Of a stretch of DNA of 64,000 nucleotides, positions 9,248 through 17,920 are shown piece by piece. Each line of letters begins with the position of its first letter. Position 1 is the stretch's first letter. Origin of the DNA: CAZTTH01 sp964615975. Lineage in GTDB: Bacteria > Verrucomicrobiota > Lentisphaeria > JABSQK01 > JAJFLO01. The stretch spans positions 8,925-72,924 of the forward strand of contig CAZTTH010000019.1 in NCBI GenBank assembly GCA_964615975.1, read 5' to 3'. The position numbers and the translations under genes were made by a program. Under the pieces are notes generated by a model. It searched no databases. It was not told where the DNA came from and saw only the letters and a program-made list of their open reading frames with translations.

Positions 9248-9774
9248 ACGGAAGCTATTTTATTTTCACATTGAGCAAAAAATAAGAGATCGCAGACTTC
9301 ACGCACTGCTCCCATTCCACCATTGTGTTTTGTGCGAAAGAGAACGTGTTGAAAGATCTCGGGATGTGCGTCAGCTGTCGCGATTGGCAATCCAACTATG
9401 CGAAATGCTGAGATATCATTGATATCATTGCCAACAAAGGCCATTTGATGAGGTTCAAGTCCACTTTTTTTGCAATAATCTTGAAGAGCGGTTGCCTTAT
9501 CGCTCACATTTTGCAGGCAAAAGATATTTAACTTCCGCGCCCGTGCTGAAACAACAAGGTTCGATTCGGTTGAGATGATTAAAAACGGCAATCCGATTTG
9601 ACGCAGACGTTCCAACCCCAGTCCATCGCCGCGCCAGCATCGTATCGACTCTTTTCCATCCTCGGAGACTAAAACTTTATTGTCAGTAAAAACTCCGTCA
9701 AAATCGAACGCTACACCGCGGACTTCACGGAAAATGTGACCCAACCGACTATCGATTTCGTTATGGTAATTCAA
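9238..9774 (-). CDS. HAD phosphatase, KdsC-like
   Basis: 178-residue C0-type haloacid dehalogenase phosphatase. Motif I is FDFDGVFTDN with nucleophilic Asp, motif II is the ST of IISTES, the lysine lies in NVSDKATAL, and motif IV is GNDINDISAF. This matches KdsC and the phosphatase half of bifunctional NeuA proteins, which remove the phosphate from a newly made ulosonic acid phosphate. It lies 18 bases downstream of the NeuB-like synthase. Its presence suggests that the synthase uses a phosphorylated sugar, as in Kdo or Kdn-type pathways. Confidence 0.88.
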   Translation of the reverse strand: MNYHNEIDSRLGHIFREVRGVAFDFDGVFTDNKVLVSEDGKESIRCWRGDGLGLERLRQIGLPFLIISTESNLVVSARARKLNIFCLQNVSDKATALQDYCKKSGLEPHQMAFVGNDINDISAFRIVGLPIATADAHPEIFQHVLFRTKHNGGMGAVREVCDLLFFAQCENKIASVCQ

Positions 9775-9792
9775 ATGAAAAAGTGTTGTTAA

Positions 9793-10809
9793 TCAAGCAA
9801 GCCAATTTAAGTCGAAAGGGTCATCTTCCCGTATGTTTTTAATAAGCTTTTTGCCAATAAGTTTGTGCCACTCATAAGGTGGCATCCAACCTGCAGGGGA
9901 TTTCATCGCTATGTCAAAGTCGGTGAGCACATGACCAGCAGGCAGGTCTCGGTGCGCAACTAAACTTTTGCCCATTTTATTGATTGGCCATTGTTCGCTT
10001 GGATAGACTATTTTCTTACCGTCACCTAGTGCCACATGAAGCCGTTTAAGATCGCGCACCATTTTGGTCATACCTGTGGGTTCAAGAGAAAAGCTCTGAT
10101 CCGTTCCCTTCCAAGCCCGATTCAAGGTAAAATGTTTTTCTATCACTCGTGCCCCAAGCATATAAGCTGCGATGGCCATTGCGATACCGTTGTCATGGCT
10201 TGAAAAGCCAATAATATTATCGGGAAACTCTTTCCGCAGATTTTCAATCACCCTCAGATTGAGTTCGCCCCAGTCCGCTGGGTAACCAGCTGTACATTGC
10301 AATATGCATAACTGTTTATTTATCGGCATGATGGTATCATAGGCGCGGCGAATATCCTCCAATGTTGCGCCGCCAGTGCTGATTATCATGGGTTTGCCTA
10401 ACTTGGCAACATGTTTGAGTAAAGGTGTGGTTTTAAGGTCTCCTGACGCAATTTTGAAAACCGGCATATCAAGCTCATATAAGAAATCAGCACTAGGTAT
10501 GTCGAATGCAGTTGAGAAGAAGTCAAGCTCCAATTCAGCTGCATAATGCTTAAGCTCTATATACTCCTCATATCCGAATTCCAAGAATTCGCGGTGTTGG
10601 CCGTAAGTCTCTCCGAAACTATTAGGATTGTCGTAAACTTTTTCATAGGCTTCGCGGGTCAATAGCGTTTTATTGTCACGTTTTTGTAATTTGACCGCAT
10701 GGACACCTGCCAACTTTGCTGCGCGAAAAAGCTGTTTACATTTCTCAATACTGCCCTGGTGATTATGACCAATTTCAGCGATCACATAACATTCATTGGC
10801 ATAATCCAC
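9793..10809 (-). CDS. NeuB-family ulosonic acid synthase
   Basis: 338-residue PEP-dependent aldol synthase of the NeuB/SpsE family. Visible motifs are IAEIGHNHQG, VKLQKRD, FSTAFD, FKIASGDL, STGGATLEDI, LQCTAGYPA, GFSSHD and EKHFTL, all expected around the barrel active site. A C-terminal SAF (antifreeze-like) domain occupies about residues 280-338. It condenses PEP with an aldose to give a 3-deoxy-ulosonic acid. No NeuC-type epimerase is present in the window, and the neighbours are a KdsC-like phosphatase, an SDR, an ALDH and a transketolase, so the product need not be sialic acid. Confidence 0.92.
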   Translation of the reverse strand: MDYANECYVIAEIGHNHQGSIEKCKQLFRAAKLAGVHAVKLQKRDNKTLLTREAYEKVYDNPNSFGETYGQHREFLEFGYEEYIELKHYAAELELDFFSTAFDIPSADFLYELDMPVFKIASGDLKTTPLLKHVAKLGKPMIISTGGATLEDIRRAYDTIMPINKQLCILQCTAGYPADWGELNLRVIENLRKEFPDNIIGFSSHDNGIAMAIAAYMLGARVIEKHFTLNRAWKGTDQSFSLEPTGMTKMVRDLKRLHVALGDGKKIVYPSEQWPINKMGKSLVAHRDLPAGHVLTDFDIAMKSPAGWMPPYEWHKLIGKKLIKNIREDDPFDLNWLA

Positions 10810-10942
10810 CGTGGTCTTCCCGAGAGTTAATTGTGGAGAATTATAAATGGTTTTTTATTCCTTATTCAGTAGCTCACCAATATGAGATAAATGACCTTAA
10901 AACGTCTCTTCCCAGCTATACTAATATACTTGCTGGGATTCG

Positions 10943-11695
10943 TCAACTAAGCCTGCTAAATATAATATTCTCAGCATTATTTTCTGCATTTTGTCTTCGT
11001 CGTTTGGATGAATGACGATCAAGAGATTCAAAGGATATATCCCGTTTGAAACCCAATTGGCTCATTAAATGAATTATTTGGACCGCAGTTGTGGTCGTAT
11101 TAACTTCAACAAGAATCGATAATACTTGCGGATGTGCCAAAAGCTTAACAGCCCCACATAATACGAGATGTTCTAATCCATCAATATCAATTTTAAGCAA
11201 GTGGGGGAAGGGGAATCCAAATTCATAAACCAAGGTGTCAAGGGATACCGATAATACTTTGCGAGCTGCGATTGGCTCAAAATGTCTGCCTAATTCATCG
11301 ACAGGAGCACCAATTTGCGCGCCTGAGTTGCCAATCCTTAAATCCCGAATATAAAGATCGTTAAGTTGTAATTTGTCGCTGACAGCCAATTGAAACGCAT
11401 ACAGGTTAGTGCATTTATTGAGTTGTCGATTGACCTCGATTCGGGTAAAATTTTCTAGAACGGGTTCAAACGCATACACATTGCAATCATATATGGCTGC
11501 TGCATACAGGGAGTATATACCAATGTTAGCTCCAACATCAAAGAATACACGTTGTTCTCCGGAGGTTATCAAAAAGGTGTCCAGCCAAGCAATCGTTTCC
11601 GGTTCCTTGGATTGAAATGTTGTGCCCCGCCACTCTTCAAGATCAGACTTGCAGGAGAGCAGTACCCCAGGAGCCATTTCAATTATTTTGTCCAT
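10943..11695 (-). CDS. FkbM family methyltransferase
   Basis: 250-residue SAM-dependent methyltransferase of the FkbM type. The SAM-binding loop is FFDVGANIGIYSLYAA (about residues 53-68), followed by VYAFEPV and LLKIDIDGLEHLVL, both typical. FkbM enzymes O-methylate sugars or polyketides; here a sugar residue of the surface glycan is the likely target. The gene lies between the NeuB-like synthase and the GT-B-like protein, with non-coding spacers of 133 and 395 bp, so it may have its own promoter. Confidence 0.85.
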   Translation of the reverse strand: MDKIIEMAPGVLLSCKSDLEEWRGTTFQSKEPETIAWLDTFLITSGEQRVFFDVGANIGIYSLYAAAIYDCNVYAFEPVLENFTRIEVNRQLNKCTNLYAFQLAVSDKLQLNDLYIRDLRIGNSGAQIGAPVDELGRHFEPIAARKVLSVSLDTLVYEFGFPFPHLLKIDIDGLEHLVLCGAVKLLAHPQVLSILVEVNTTTTAVQIIHLMSQLGFKRDISFESLDRHSSKRRRQNAENNAENIIFSRLS

Positions 11696-12090
11696 TCTCG
11701 GTATCTCATAATTAATAATCCCAATTCCTTTTAAGATTCGAATGATATTGAGAGTGTCTCAAACCACGATGCTCTCATTATAAGGTGAAAATGGGAATTA
11801 CTTTTTGTTAGTTACACATACAACACCAATCTATCTCAAACACATAATCAAGACCAGGTTTCAGCATATAGGTACAAAAGCAGGTCGGATAAAATTTCAC
11901 AACCTAAAGGTGATAGTGTAATCCAACTCATCATATGTAACTTTCCAATAATGAGTGCCGTTCCATAATATTGTCCAGGAATTTATAGATAGGGTATTCA
12001 CAGATTTAATCTTGGATATTGCAATCCATTTTTCTTCGTAATCAATAGTCTTTCTCCTTAACCTCCATAACCCTTCTTCATAATTTTTAA
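11696..12090. other. Intergenic stretch without recognisable gene
   Basis: 395-bp AT-rich spacer between the GT-B-like gene and the FkbM gene, both minus strand. No coding frame, RNA gene or clear terminator was recognised. It may carry a promoter for the downstream genes. Confidence 0.45.
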
Positions 12091-13518
12091 TTATGATTGA
12101 GAATGCTCATTAAATAAATGACTGACAAGATTACTTAGTCTATGCGCGTATCCGAGATCATCAGAGAAGAGGAAAAACTGGCGACGGGAATCGACCAACG
12201 CATGATCTATTGATGCTGGTTCTTTGAAGGATTGTCGAAACATCAATGGCATAGCTTCGAACGATCTGCAAAAAACTATATTGGGCAGTTCTTTCAGGCC
12301 ATCGAAGTGAACATAATTATCAAGCATATTTTGAGGACTTGTTTGGTTATGCGCTTCGTCATAAGCAAGGGCTATATATCGTTGCCAAAAAATTGTCGCC
12401 TCGATCGCCATTGATGAGATGCCTCCAATCACAAAATGAGCATTCTGTAACAGGGCGGGATAATAATCAAGACTGGGCTGAAAATCTGTACCGTGGGACA
12501 TTTGCATGTAATTTTCGCGTACTTGCGGATCGATAATGACATAGGGCAAAGACAAATTTGCAATTGAGTCTAATCCTTGCCGCCACGGGTGAGGTCGGTA
12601 AACAATTTTTAGATCACCATAAAGTTGCTGGTTTTGGTCGATTTCATCGGATAACACTTGAAGAGCTTTGGCCTCATTGAAAGCAACAGCTGTGCCTACA
12701 AACAGAACATATTTAAAATCGAAGTAAGATGGCAACGATTGTTGTCTGGTTTTGAAATAATGATCGAATCGAGGAGTCCCTATCGAAAAAACTTTTGTCC
12801 TATCAAAACCTTGAATATCAACTGCATGTTGCACACTTTGTTTGCCCCAAGTTGCAATATAGGTCGGTTTCTCCCAAATAATTGATTTACTGGACAGGTT
12901 GTCCCAATTGTCGATTAAATATAGTGTTTTAATTTCATTCCGATTGCAAAATTTTGCAATGTCAATGTCAACAAACCCATATGCTGAACTGGGAAGAATG
13001 ACTAGATCGGGTAGGGGCTCCATGACCCCTTTTGCAAATTCAGGCTCAATAGTGAGTTTATCAACGAAAAATCGCTTATATATGGAAAAGACCAAGGTAT
13101 TCGCCAAGAAATGTAACCCAATCAGTTTGGTTTGGGATCTCAAAAATTTTAACAGCCTATAGGCACGACGCGCTTTGTCATAAGTCCAACTCGCTTGGCG
13201 TTTATGGCCATCCATGATGTCATCCAATGTGGGATATTGACGACGCAGACGAAACTTGAAAGACCTTGATTTGTGACCATAGCGAATGGCCATTACGCGA
13301 TGGGCTGTGTCAAACTTAGCGCTTCTATTGTCATTAACATGATATCGAGTATACGACCCTAATTTAGTCATGTGGTCATAGTCAAATTCGATGTTATCAG
13401 GTATCATAAATCGCAGGTTATGATTTTCACTTAAAGCTGTCAACGCACCTGATTTGATGTAATTCCGATCATATAATTGACTGGATAAGATAACCAATAT
13501 ATTTTTAGGTTTGGACAT
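12091..13518 (-). CDS. Putative GT-B-type surface polysaccharide transferase
   Basis: 475-residue protein that I cannot assign to a named family. It opens with KNILVILSSQ and has a central IKTLYLIDNWDNLS and IATWGKQS, then VYRPHPWRQG. That pattern resembles the CDP-glycerol glycerophosphotransferase and GT-B-like proteins of capsule loci, in which an HP motif binds the phosphate. The tail contains a predicted donor-binding VIGGISSMAIEATI. Its ATG overlaps the transketolase stop by one base (TGATG), showing translational coupling. A glycosyltransferase or phosphosugar transferase role is likely but not proved. Confidence 0.65.
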   Translation of the reverse strand: MSKPKNILVILSSQLYDRNYIKSGALTALSENHNLRFMIPDNIEFDYDHMTKLGSYTRYHVNDNRSAKFDTAHRVMAIRYGHKSRSFKFRLRRQYPTLDDIMDGHKRQASWTYDKARRAYRLLKFLRSQTKLIGLHFLANTLVFSIYKRFFVDKLTIEPEFAKGVMEPLPDLVILPSSAYGFVDIDIAKFCNRNEIKTLYLIDNWDNLSSKSIIWEKPTYIATWGKQSVQHAVDIQGFDRTKVFSIGTPRFDHYFKTRQQSLPSYFDFKYVLFVGTAVAFNEAKALQVLSDEIDQNQQLYGDLKIVYRPHPWRQGLDSIANLSLPYVIIDPQVRENYMQMSHGTDFQPSLDYYPALLQNAHFVIGGISSMAIEATIFWQRYIALAYDEAHNQTSPQNMLDNYVHFDGLKELPNIVFCRSFEAMPLMFRQSFKEPASIDHALVDSRRQFFLFSDDLGYAHRLSNLVSHLFNEHSQS

Positions 13519-15461
13519 CAGATCATGTCATATATGGTATTTGCTATTGATTTTGCATCCAGCTTATGATATTGGAGAATTTCATCGTTACGACCGCAGG
13601 CCGGTAAGTCATTGATTCCCATGCAAACAGTCCGTTTATTTCCAAGTAAACCAGCTGTGGCTAACTGACTGATAAACCATGTACCAAATCCGTGTTCAAC
13701 ATAATGATTTTCTAAAGTGATTATTGGTCCTACTGCACCGTCAAGAATTGTTTTTACCCATTTCAGGTCGAGTCGATTAAGCCATGGTAACGAGATAATC
13801 CTGATCTCTATATCTTTACTTGCAAGTAAATCACCAGCAAGCAGTGCTTGAGTAAGTAGTACCGCACTGGTTATGAATATGGTTGCGTCTTCACCCTCGC
13901 GTACGATATGCCCTTGGCCAAATTTTAGTTCTCGAAAATTGATATTCTCGGATCGAATTTCTAATGGAATCGAACACAGTCGTAAATAAGTGCTGCCCTT
14001 GTTTTCGCGAATTGCCCATCGTAAGGAAGATGCAACTTGTTGAGGGGTTACTGGTTCAATGAGAACAAGATTTGGTAACGCTGACATCGTGAGTATGTCA
14101 CGTACTGATTGATGCGAATGGCCAGGGCCTCCCGGTAAGATGCCGGCTAAGGATCCGACGTAAATGATTTTGCTCTTTTCACTAATATTGTTGTAGATTT
14201 GCTCTGCGGAGCGAGCAGTTATGAAATTGGCAAACGAATGTACCACGGGTAATGCGCCTGCGAGTGCTAAAGTTCCCGCCATCGAGACCATATCTTGTTC
14301 TGCAATTCCACACTCTATGAACCTATGTGGATACGCATCTTTAAAAGGGATCAGTCCTGTATCCAAGATTAAATCGGCGTTTAGTGCGACTATTCTCGGG
14401 TTGTTTTTTGCTTCATTCAAAATGGCTTCTGAATAGGCCGGAATTAGCCTTTGGTAATGCGATGGAATTCTTAGTGGTTGAACCTCATCAACGCGAACAG
14501 GTGGCAATGAAATTCGAGCCGCAACTGAGAGTTTGTCAATTTTTGCTAAGAGTTCATGCGTCGCACATTGATAATCATCGGCACTGGGCGCGCCGGAATG
14601 GTAGCGATAATAAGGTTGATTGTCGGGCATTGATGTGTGTTCCATAAAGGTAACACCTCGACCTTTGACTGTGTCGGCAATGATCACTCGGGTTCGATTA
14701 ATGGCATCAGTACCTGGTAAAATCCGCTCTAATGCAGCCAAATCATGTCCGGAACAGCGTTCGATGTAACAACCAAAAGCGGTTAATTTAGCCTCTAGAT
14801 CGCCTAAGTCGCTGACATTGGTTACATAGGTATCGGATTGAATTTTATTGTGATCAATAATAATCGTCAATCGCTGATCGCGACGTCGTGTCGCACCTGC
14901 CAACGATTCCCAAAATTGTCCCTCCTGCAATTCTCCATCTCCCATCAGAACGAAGATTCTTCCGGAGTCATTTCCAATTAGTGTGTCTGCAGCTAAAAAA
15001 CCCTTTGCTTTTGAAATTCCCATTCCCAATGACCCAGTATTCGTAAAAGTGCCAGGCATGCTAATATCCGGATGGCCAGGTAATCCGTTTAGTCGTCGTA
15101 ATGAATGAATTTTATCATAAGGTAATATTCCAAGTGCAGTTTGTACTGCATATAATCCGGGGCAATCGTGTCCCTTTGAGGAAAAGTAGCGATCTCCAGG
15201 TGCTAATACATTGAGGTATAACGAGGCGACAATATCAATGCTTGAAAAGCTGCTTCCAATATGCCCTGATCCAGCTCGAGTGATCATATACAGGGTATTA
15301 AATCGTGCCATCTCAGCAAACAACTCCGTTCGTTGTTGATTAGATAATCCAGGTGCGCTGCGTACGATTTTAAAAGCAGATGCGTCAATGTACTTTAAAA
15401 ACATTCCTGCGTTGGATATCTCTAATCCTTCTGATACACTGTAGGTTAGTTGTTCACCCAT
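13518..15461 (-). CDS. Transketolase (single-chain), polysaccharide-locus type
   Basis: 647-residue thiamine-diphosphate enzyme with both halves of transketolase fused. The N-terminal half has GHIGSSFSSID, SSKGHDCPG and the ThDP motif MGDGELQEG continuing to DHNKIQSD. The C-terminal half begins about residue 335, with a pyrimidine-binding GIAEQDMVSMAG and SHQSVRD. It lies between the CMP-transferase (7 bp gap) and the GT-B-like gene (1 bp overlap), deep inside the ulosonic acid cluster. It is therefore probably specialised, supplying or transferring a two-carbon ketol unit to a cluster substrate, and not the housekeeping pentose-phosphate enzyme. Confidence 0.85.
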   Translation of the reverse strand: MGEQLTYSVSEGLEISNAGMFLKYIDASAFKIVRSAPGLSNQQRTELFAEMARFNTLYMITRAGSGHIGSSFSSIDIVASLYLNVLAPGDRYFSSKGHDCPGLYAVQTALGILPYDKIHSLRRLNGLPGHPDISMPGTFTNTGSLGMGISKAKGFLAADTLIGNDSGRIFVLMGDGELQEGQFWESLAGATRRRDQRLTIIIDHNKIQSDTYVTNVSDLGDLEAKLTAFGCYIERCSGHDLAALERILPGTDAINRTRVIIADTVKGRGVTFMEHTSMPDNQPYYRYHSGAPSADDYQCATHELLAKIDKLSVAARISLPPVRVDEVQPLRIPSHYQRLIPAYSEAILNEAKNNPRIVALNADLILDTGLIPFKDAYPHRFIECGIAEQDMVSMAGTLALAGALPVVHSFANFITARSAEQIYNNISEKSKIIYVGSLAGILPGGPGHSHQSVRDILTMSALPNLVLIEPVTPQQVASSLRWAIRENKGSTYLRLCSIPLEIRSENINFRELKFGQGHIVREGEDATIFITSAVLLTQALLAGDLLASKDIEIRIISLPWLNRLDLKWVKTILDGAVGPIITLENHYVEHGFGTWFISQLATAGLLGNKRTVCMGINDLPACGRNDEILQYHKLDAKSIANTIYDMI

Positions 15462-15468
15462 TGGAAAT

Positions 15469-16230
15469 CTAATCTTTCGATTTCTCGTGCTTCCAGGCCT
15501 TGAGGTTGATCACCGGAAGTAACGAATGATTCATCTCTGTCTTTCTTTGCACTTTCCACCAGTCGAATTCATCGTTTATATCTGAGCCTTCATCATCGAT
15601 CGTAATGAAAGGACAAATAACTTCTCCAGCGATCGTACGATTTTCTTGAACCACTCGCGTCCAAGCAATTTCTAAGCTCCCGTTTTGGATGTAAAAAGGG
15701 GGTAGGGCAGCGTACTGACTGCTATGCCATGGATTCCCATCTTGGGTGAGTGGTAAAAGAGGATGCATATGTTTTCCGCGTATAACCCACATTTTTCCCG
15801 GATGTTGTTTACATTGTTCAACCGCGCGCAAGGAATCGATATTCGGAGTTGAGAGGAACCGTTGCCATGCTCGCTGAATTGTCAATGCTGTCCGAAACGG
15901 GTTTGTCGGGCGGAGAATACTAAATGCTTCAAAACGCTGGTTCATGGAAGCGAAGAAGTTAAGTATCCACTCAACCCATTCAATGTCGGGTGACTTGTCG
16001 CCACTTGTTGATTCTGGACGCAGACAAGGTACTTCAGCTCCATAGTGACGTGCAATAGCTGCATATAAATTACTATCTGTAGCACATGCTACTTTTGCAA
16101 AGACTCCACTATCGATGGCAGCTCGTATTGAGTAAGCAAGTAACGGGTGACCGGCAATATCCCGAATATTCTTATCGGGAACGCGCTTGGATCCACACCG
16201 CGCTGGAATTAAGGCAATAGCTTTTACCAT
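15469..16230 (-). CDS. Acylneuraminate-type cytidylyltransferase (NeuA/PseF-like)
   Basis: 253-residue CMP-sugar acid synthetase. The N-terminal CTP-binding signature is ALIPARCGSKRVPDKN (residues 6-21), followed by HPLLAYSIRAAI, the SILRPTNPFR region (about residues 102-111) and the C-terminal acidic FITIDDEGSDIND that coordinates metal. It activates the ulosonic acid made by the NeuB-like enzyme. It is the first biosynthetic gene of the cluster after the wHTH regulator, 31 bp downstream. Length is slightly above the usual 220-235 residues. Confidence 0.9.
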   Translation of the reverse strand: MVKAIALIPARCGSKRVPDKNIRDIAGHPLLAYSIRAAIDSGVFAKVACATDSNLYAAIARHYGAEVPCLRPESTSGDKSPDIEWVEWILNFFASMNQRFEAFSILRPTNPFRTALTIQRAWQRFLSTPNIDSLRAVEQCKQHPGKMWVIRGKHMHPLLPLTQDGNPWHSSQYAALPPFYIQNGSLEIAWTRVVQENRTIAGEVICPFITIDDEGSDINDEFDWWKVQRKTEMNHSLLPVINLKAWKHEKSKD

Positions 16231-16261
16231 GGTCGTGTCCGTCGTTTTTATTCAATTATTT

Positions 16262-16852
16262 TTAGAATATCCATTGGAAACGGTTTATAGGTTTTATACT
16301 TGGCGGAAGAAATTGTTTAGACATAGGCTGATTCTTGTCATATAAGCAGACAATGATCGCATGCAAATTCGTATTCTCCATTTCTGACAATGACTTGATC
16401 GGTAGGTTAAGAAAGAGTTTGTTTATGTTTTGGTTGTCAAATACCGATCTAAGTGTTAAATGCCATTCCAAAACTCCGAGGTAGGTGATTTCCGCCAGAT
16501 CGCCAGCGCCGAGAAACCCGATATCCGTGATCTTCCTTTCCGCCAGATCACGGCAAACCTGGGCGCTGCGTTTTCTCGCTTCCTGATAAAAGTGCATGGA
16601 AAAATCAAAGAATTCCATGGTCAACCGCGCCTTTTCCATGATGCCCTTGGGAGTGAGAAAATAATCCCAGCGCCGCGAATGAATCACCTGGATATGAATC
16701 AGACCTTTTTCGACCATACGCGATAACAGGTCATGAGCCAGTTTTACGCTCACCCCAAGCTTTTTCGCCACCATGCGATTGGTGACCTTCTGATCCGTTT
16801 CGATGTGTTGCAGCAGTTCCAGATGATAATAGTCATGAGTATTAACCGGCAT
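16262..16852 (-). CDS. Winged-helix regulator of the polysaccharide locus
   Basis: 196-residue protein with an N-terminal winged helix-turn-helix (about residues 8-75): VTNRMVAKKLGVSVKLAHDLLSR is the HTH and HSRRWDYFLTPKG the wing. A helical linker follows, then an alpha/beta segment containing ITDIGFLGAGDLAEI and LHAIIVCLY that may bind a ligand or nucleotide. Proteins of this layout are common beside surface glycan genes. It is immediately upstream of the NeuA-like gene and likely controls the locus, but the operator is not visible. Confidence 0.75.
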   Translation of the reverse strand: MPVNTHDYYHLELLQHIETDQKVTNRMVAKKLGVSVKLAHDLLSRMVEKGLIHIQVIHSRRWDYFLTPKGIMEKARLTMEFFDFSMHFYQEARKRSAQVCRDLAERKITDIGFLGAGDLAEITYLGVLEWHLTLRSVFDNQNINKLFLNLPIKSLSEMENTNLHAIIVCLYDKNQPMSKQFLPPSIKPINRFQWIF

Positions 16853-16876
16853 ATGGATTTACACGTATTCGGATTA

Positions 16877-17386
16877 TTACAGTGATGTGATATTTGTTGA
16901 TGGGATAGGATGTTGCTGTTTACGTTGTGCCAACCAGTAATGGCGGAAGGCACGAAGGCGGGGCAACGATTCACGGTCCTTGGTTCGGTTCGCCGCCTCT
17001 TTACTGGCGATAATATCATCGGGATGACAGACAGGAAATCCTTCTAATTCAACTCGTTTCTCCCATGCAACTTCAAACCGTTCGATGCCGTCGGAAGCAA
17101 AGATCAAATTCAAATTAAAAGGACCATTTTTAAGTTGGATAAAATCTTTTCCACGAATAATTTCATCGGCCTGTTGTGTTGTGAGCGTAAATCCGAGCTC
17201 TTTTAACGCTGCCATTAGTGCATGTCCGTTAGTTGGTGATCGTTGAACAAAAAGATCGGCATCTTGCGTGGAATCTGGATAACCCAGTAATATCGCGCCG
17301 GATTTGTCAATGAATAAATACTTAACGTGATGTTGCGAAAACGTATCGCGAATTTCTTCTGCAAGTCGATATTCAAACACGGCCAT
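16877..17386 (-). CDS. Nucleotidyltransferase-fold protein (second pair)
   Basis: 169-residue protein of the minimal nucleotidyltransferase type. The fold is shown by FIDKSGAILLGYPDSTQDAD with the D-x-D pair, the downstream LNLIFA strand, and the C-terminal HPDDIIASKEAANRTKDRESL, characteristic of this group. Compared with the protein at 3862-4332, the glycine-rich loop is weakened (DKSGAI for LGGFAA), so activity is uncertain. It overlaps a small upstream gene by 14 bp, repeating the two-gene layout seen at 3862-4481. Confidence 0.65.
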   Translation of the reverse strand: MAVFEYRLAEEIRDTFSQHHVKYLFIDKSGAILLGYPDSTQDADLFVQRSPTNGHALMAALKELGFTLTTQQADEIIRGKDFIQLKNGPFNLNLIFASDGIERFEVAWEKRVELEGFPVCHPDDIIASKEAANRTKDRESLPRLRAFRHYWLAQRKQQHPIPSTNITSL

Positions 17387-17606
17387 AACCTAACCAATCA
17401 GGAAGATTGAGTTCGCACCATTGCCGATATTCTTTCATCGAGGAAAACGAACGATATTCGGCATCATCGAGCACCGGTTTATAAGTATGTATAAAGGCAT
17501 ATTTCCACCGCAATGGCAATGGGCGTTTTGATGCCGTGATAAAATCAGCAAGCCACTCTGGATCGATTTCAGAACTTAGAGGGGTATTTTGTTCAGTAAT
17601 CATCAT
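17373..17606 (-). CDS. Small protein paired with nucleotidyltransferase
   Basis: 77-residue protein starting MMITEQNTPLSS at an ATG at 17606 (a second ATG follows directly). An in-frame TTG at 17648 would give a longer form but has less support. It contains an aromatic stretch WLADFITASKRPLPLRWKYAF and ends LPDWLGYGRV. No domain is recognised. It overlaps the nucleotidyltransferase by 14 bp, suggesting a functional pair of antitoxin-toxin or helper-enzyme type. Confidence 0.5.
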   Translation of the reverse strand: MMITEQNTPLSSEIDPEWLADFITASKRPLPLRWKYAFIHTYKPVLDDAEYRSFSSMKEYRQWCELNLPDWLGYGRV

Positions 17607-17920
17607 GGAGTTATAGGGCTTGGTGTGAAAATAATTTGGGAAACCCAAGCAGGCTACGCCCCGTCAATTACCGGGTATCTTAGTTATCGGAGCTGACTTT
17701 AGTTGGGAGAATGGAATTCTGATATAACCACATAATCACAGGGAAAAATCAAGTTAACGTTACTTTGGGTAACGATAAATACAAGCCCTCTTGAAGATTC
17801 TTTTATGGAAAATCAACCTCACAAGCGTGACGAACTACTAGGGAAGTTAATTTTTTAAATCAAAGGAACGTATTGTCAAAACACTTGCAGAGCCAGAATG
17901 GACGTTGAGGAGATGGTAAT

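Noticed and set aside
17750..17780. CGTTAC-TTTGG-GTAACG inverted repeat upstream of the four-helix gene
   Set aside because: Six-bp stem only; could be an operator but chance cannot be excluded.
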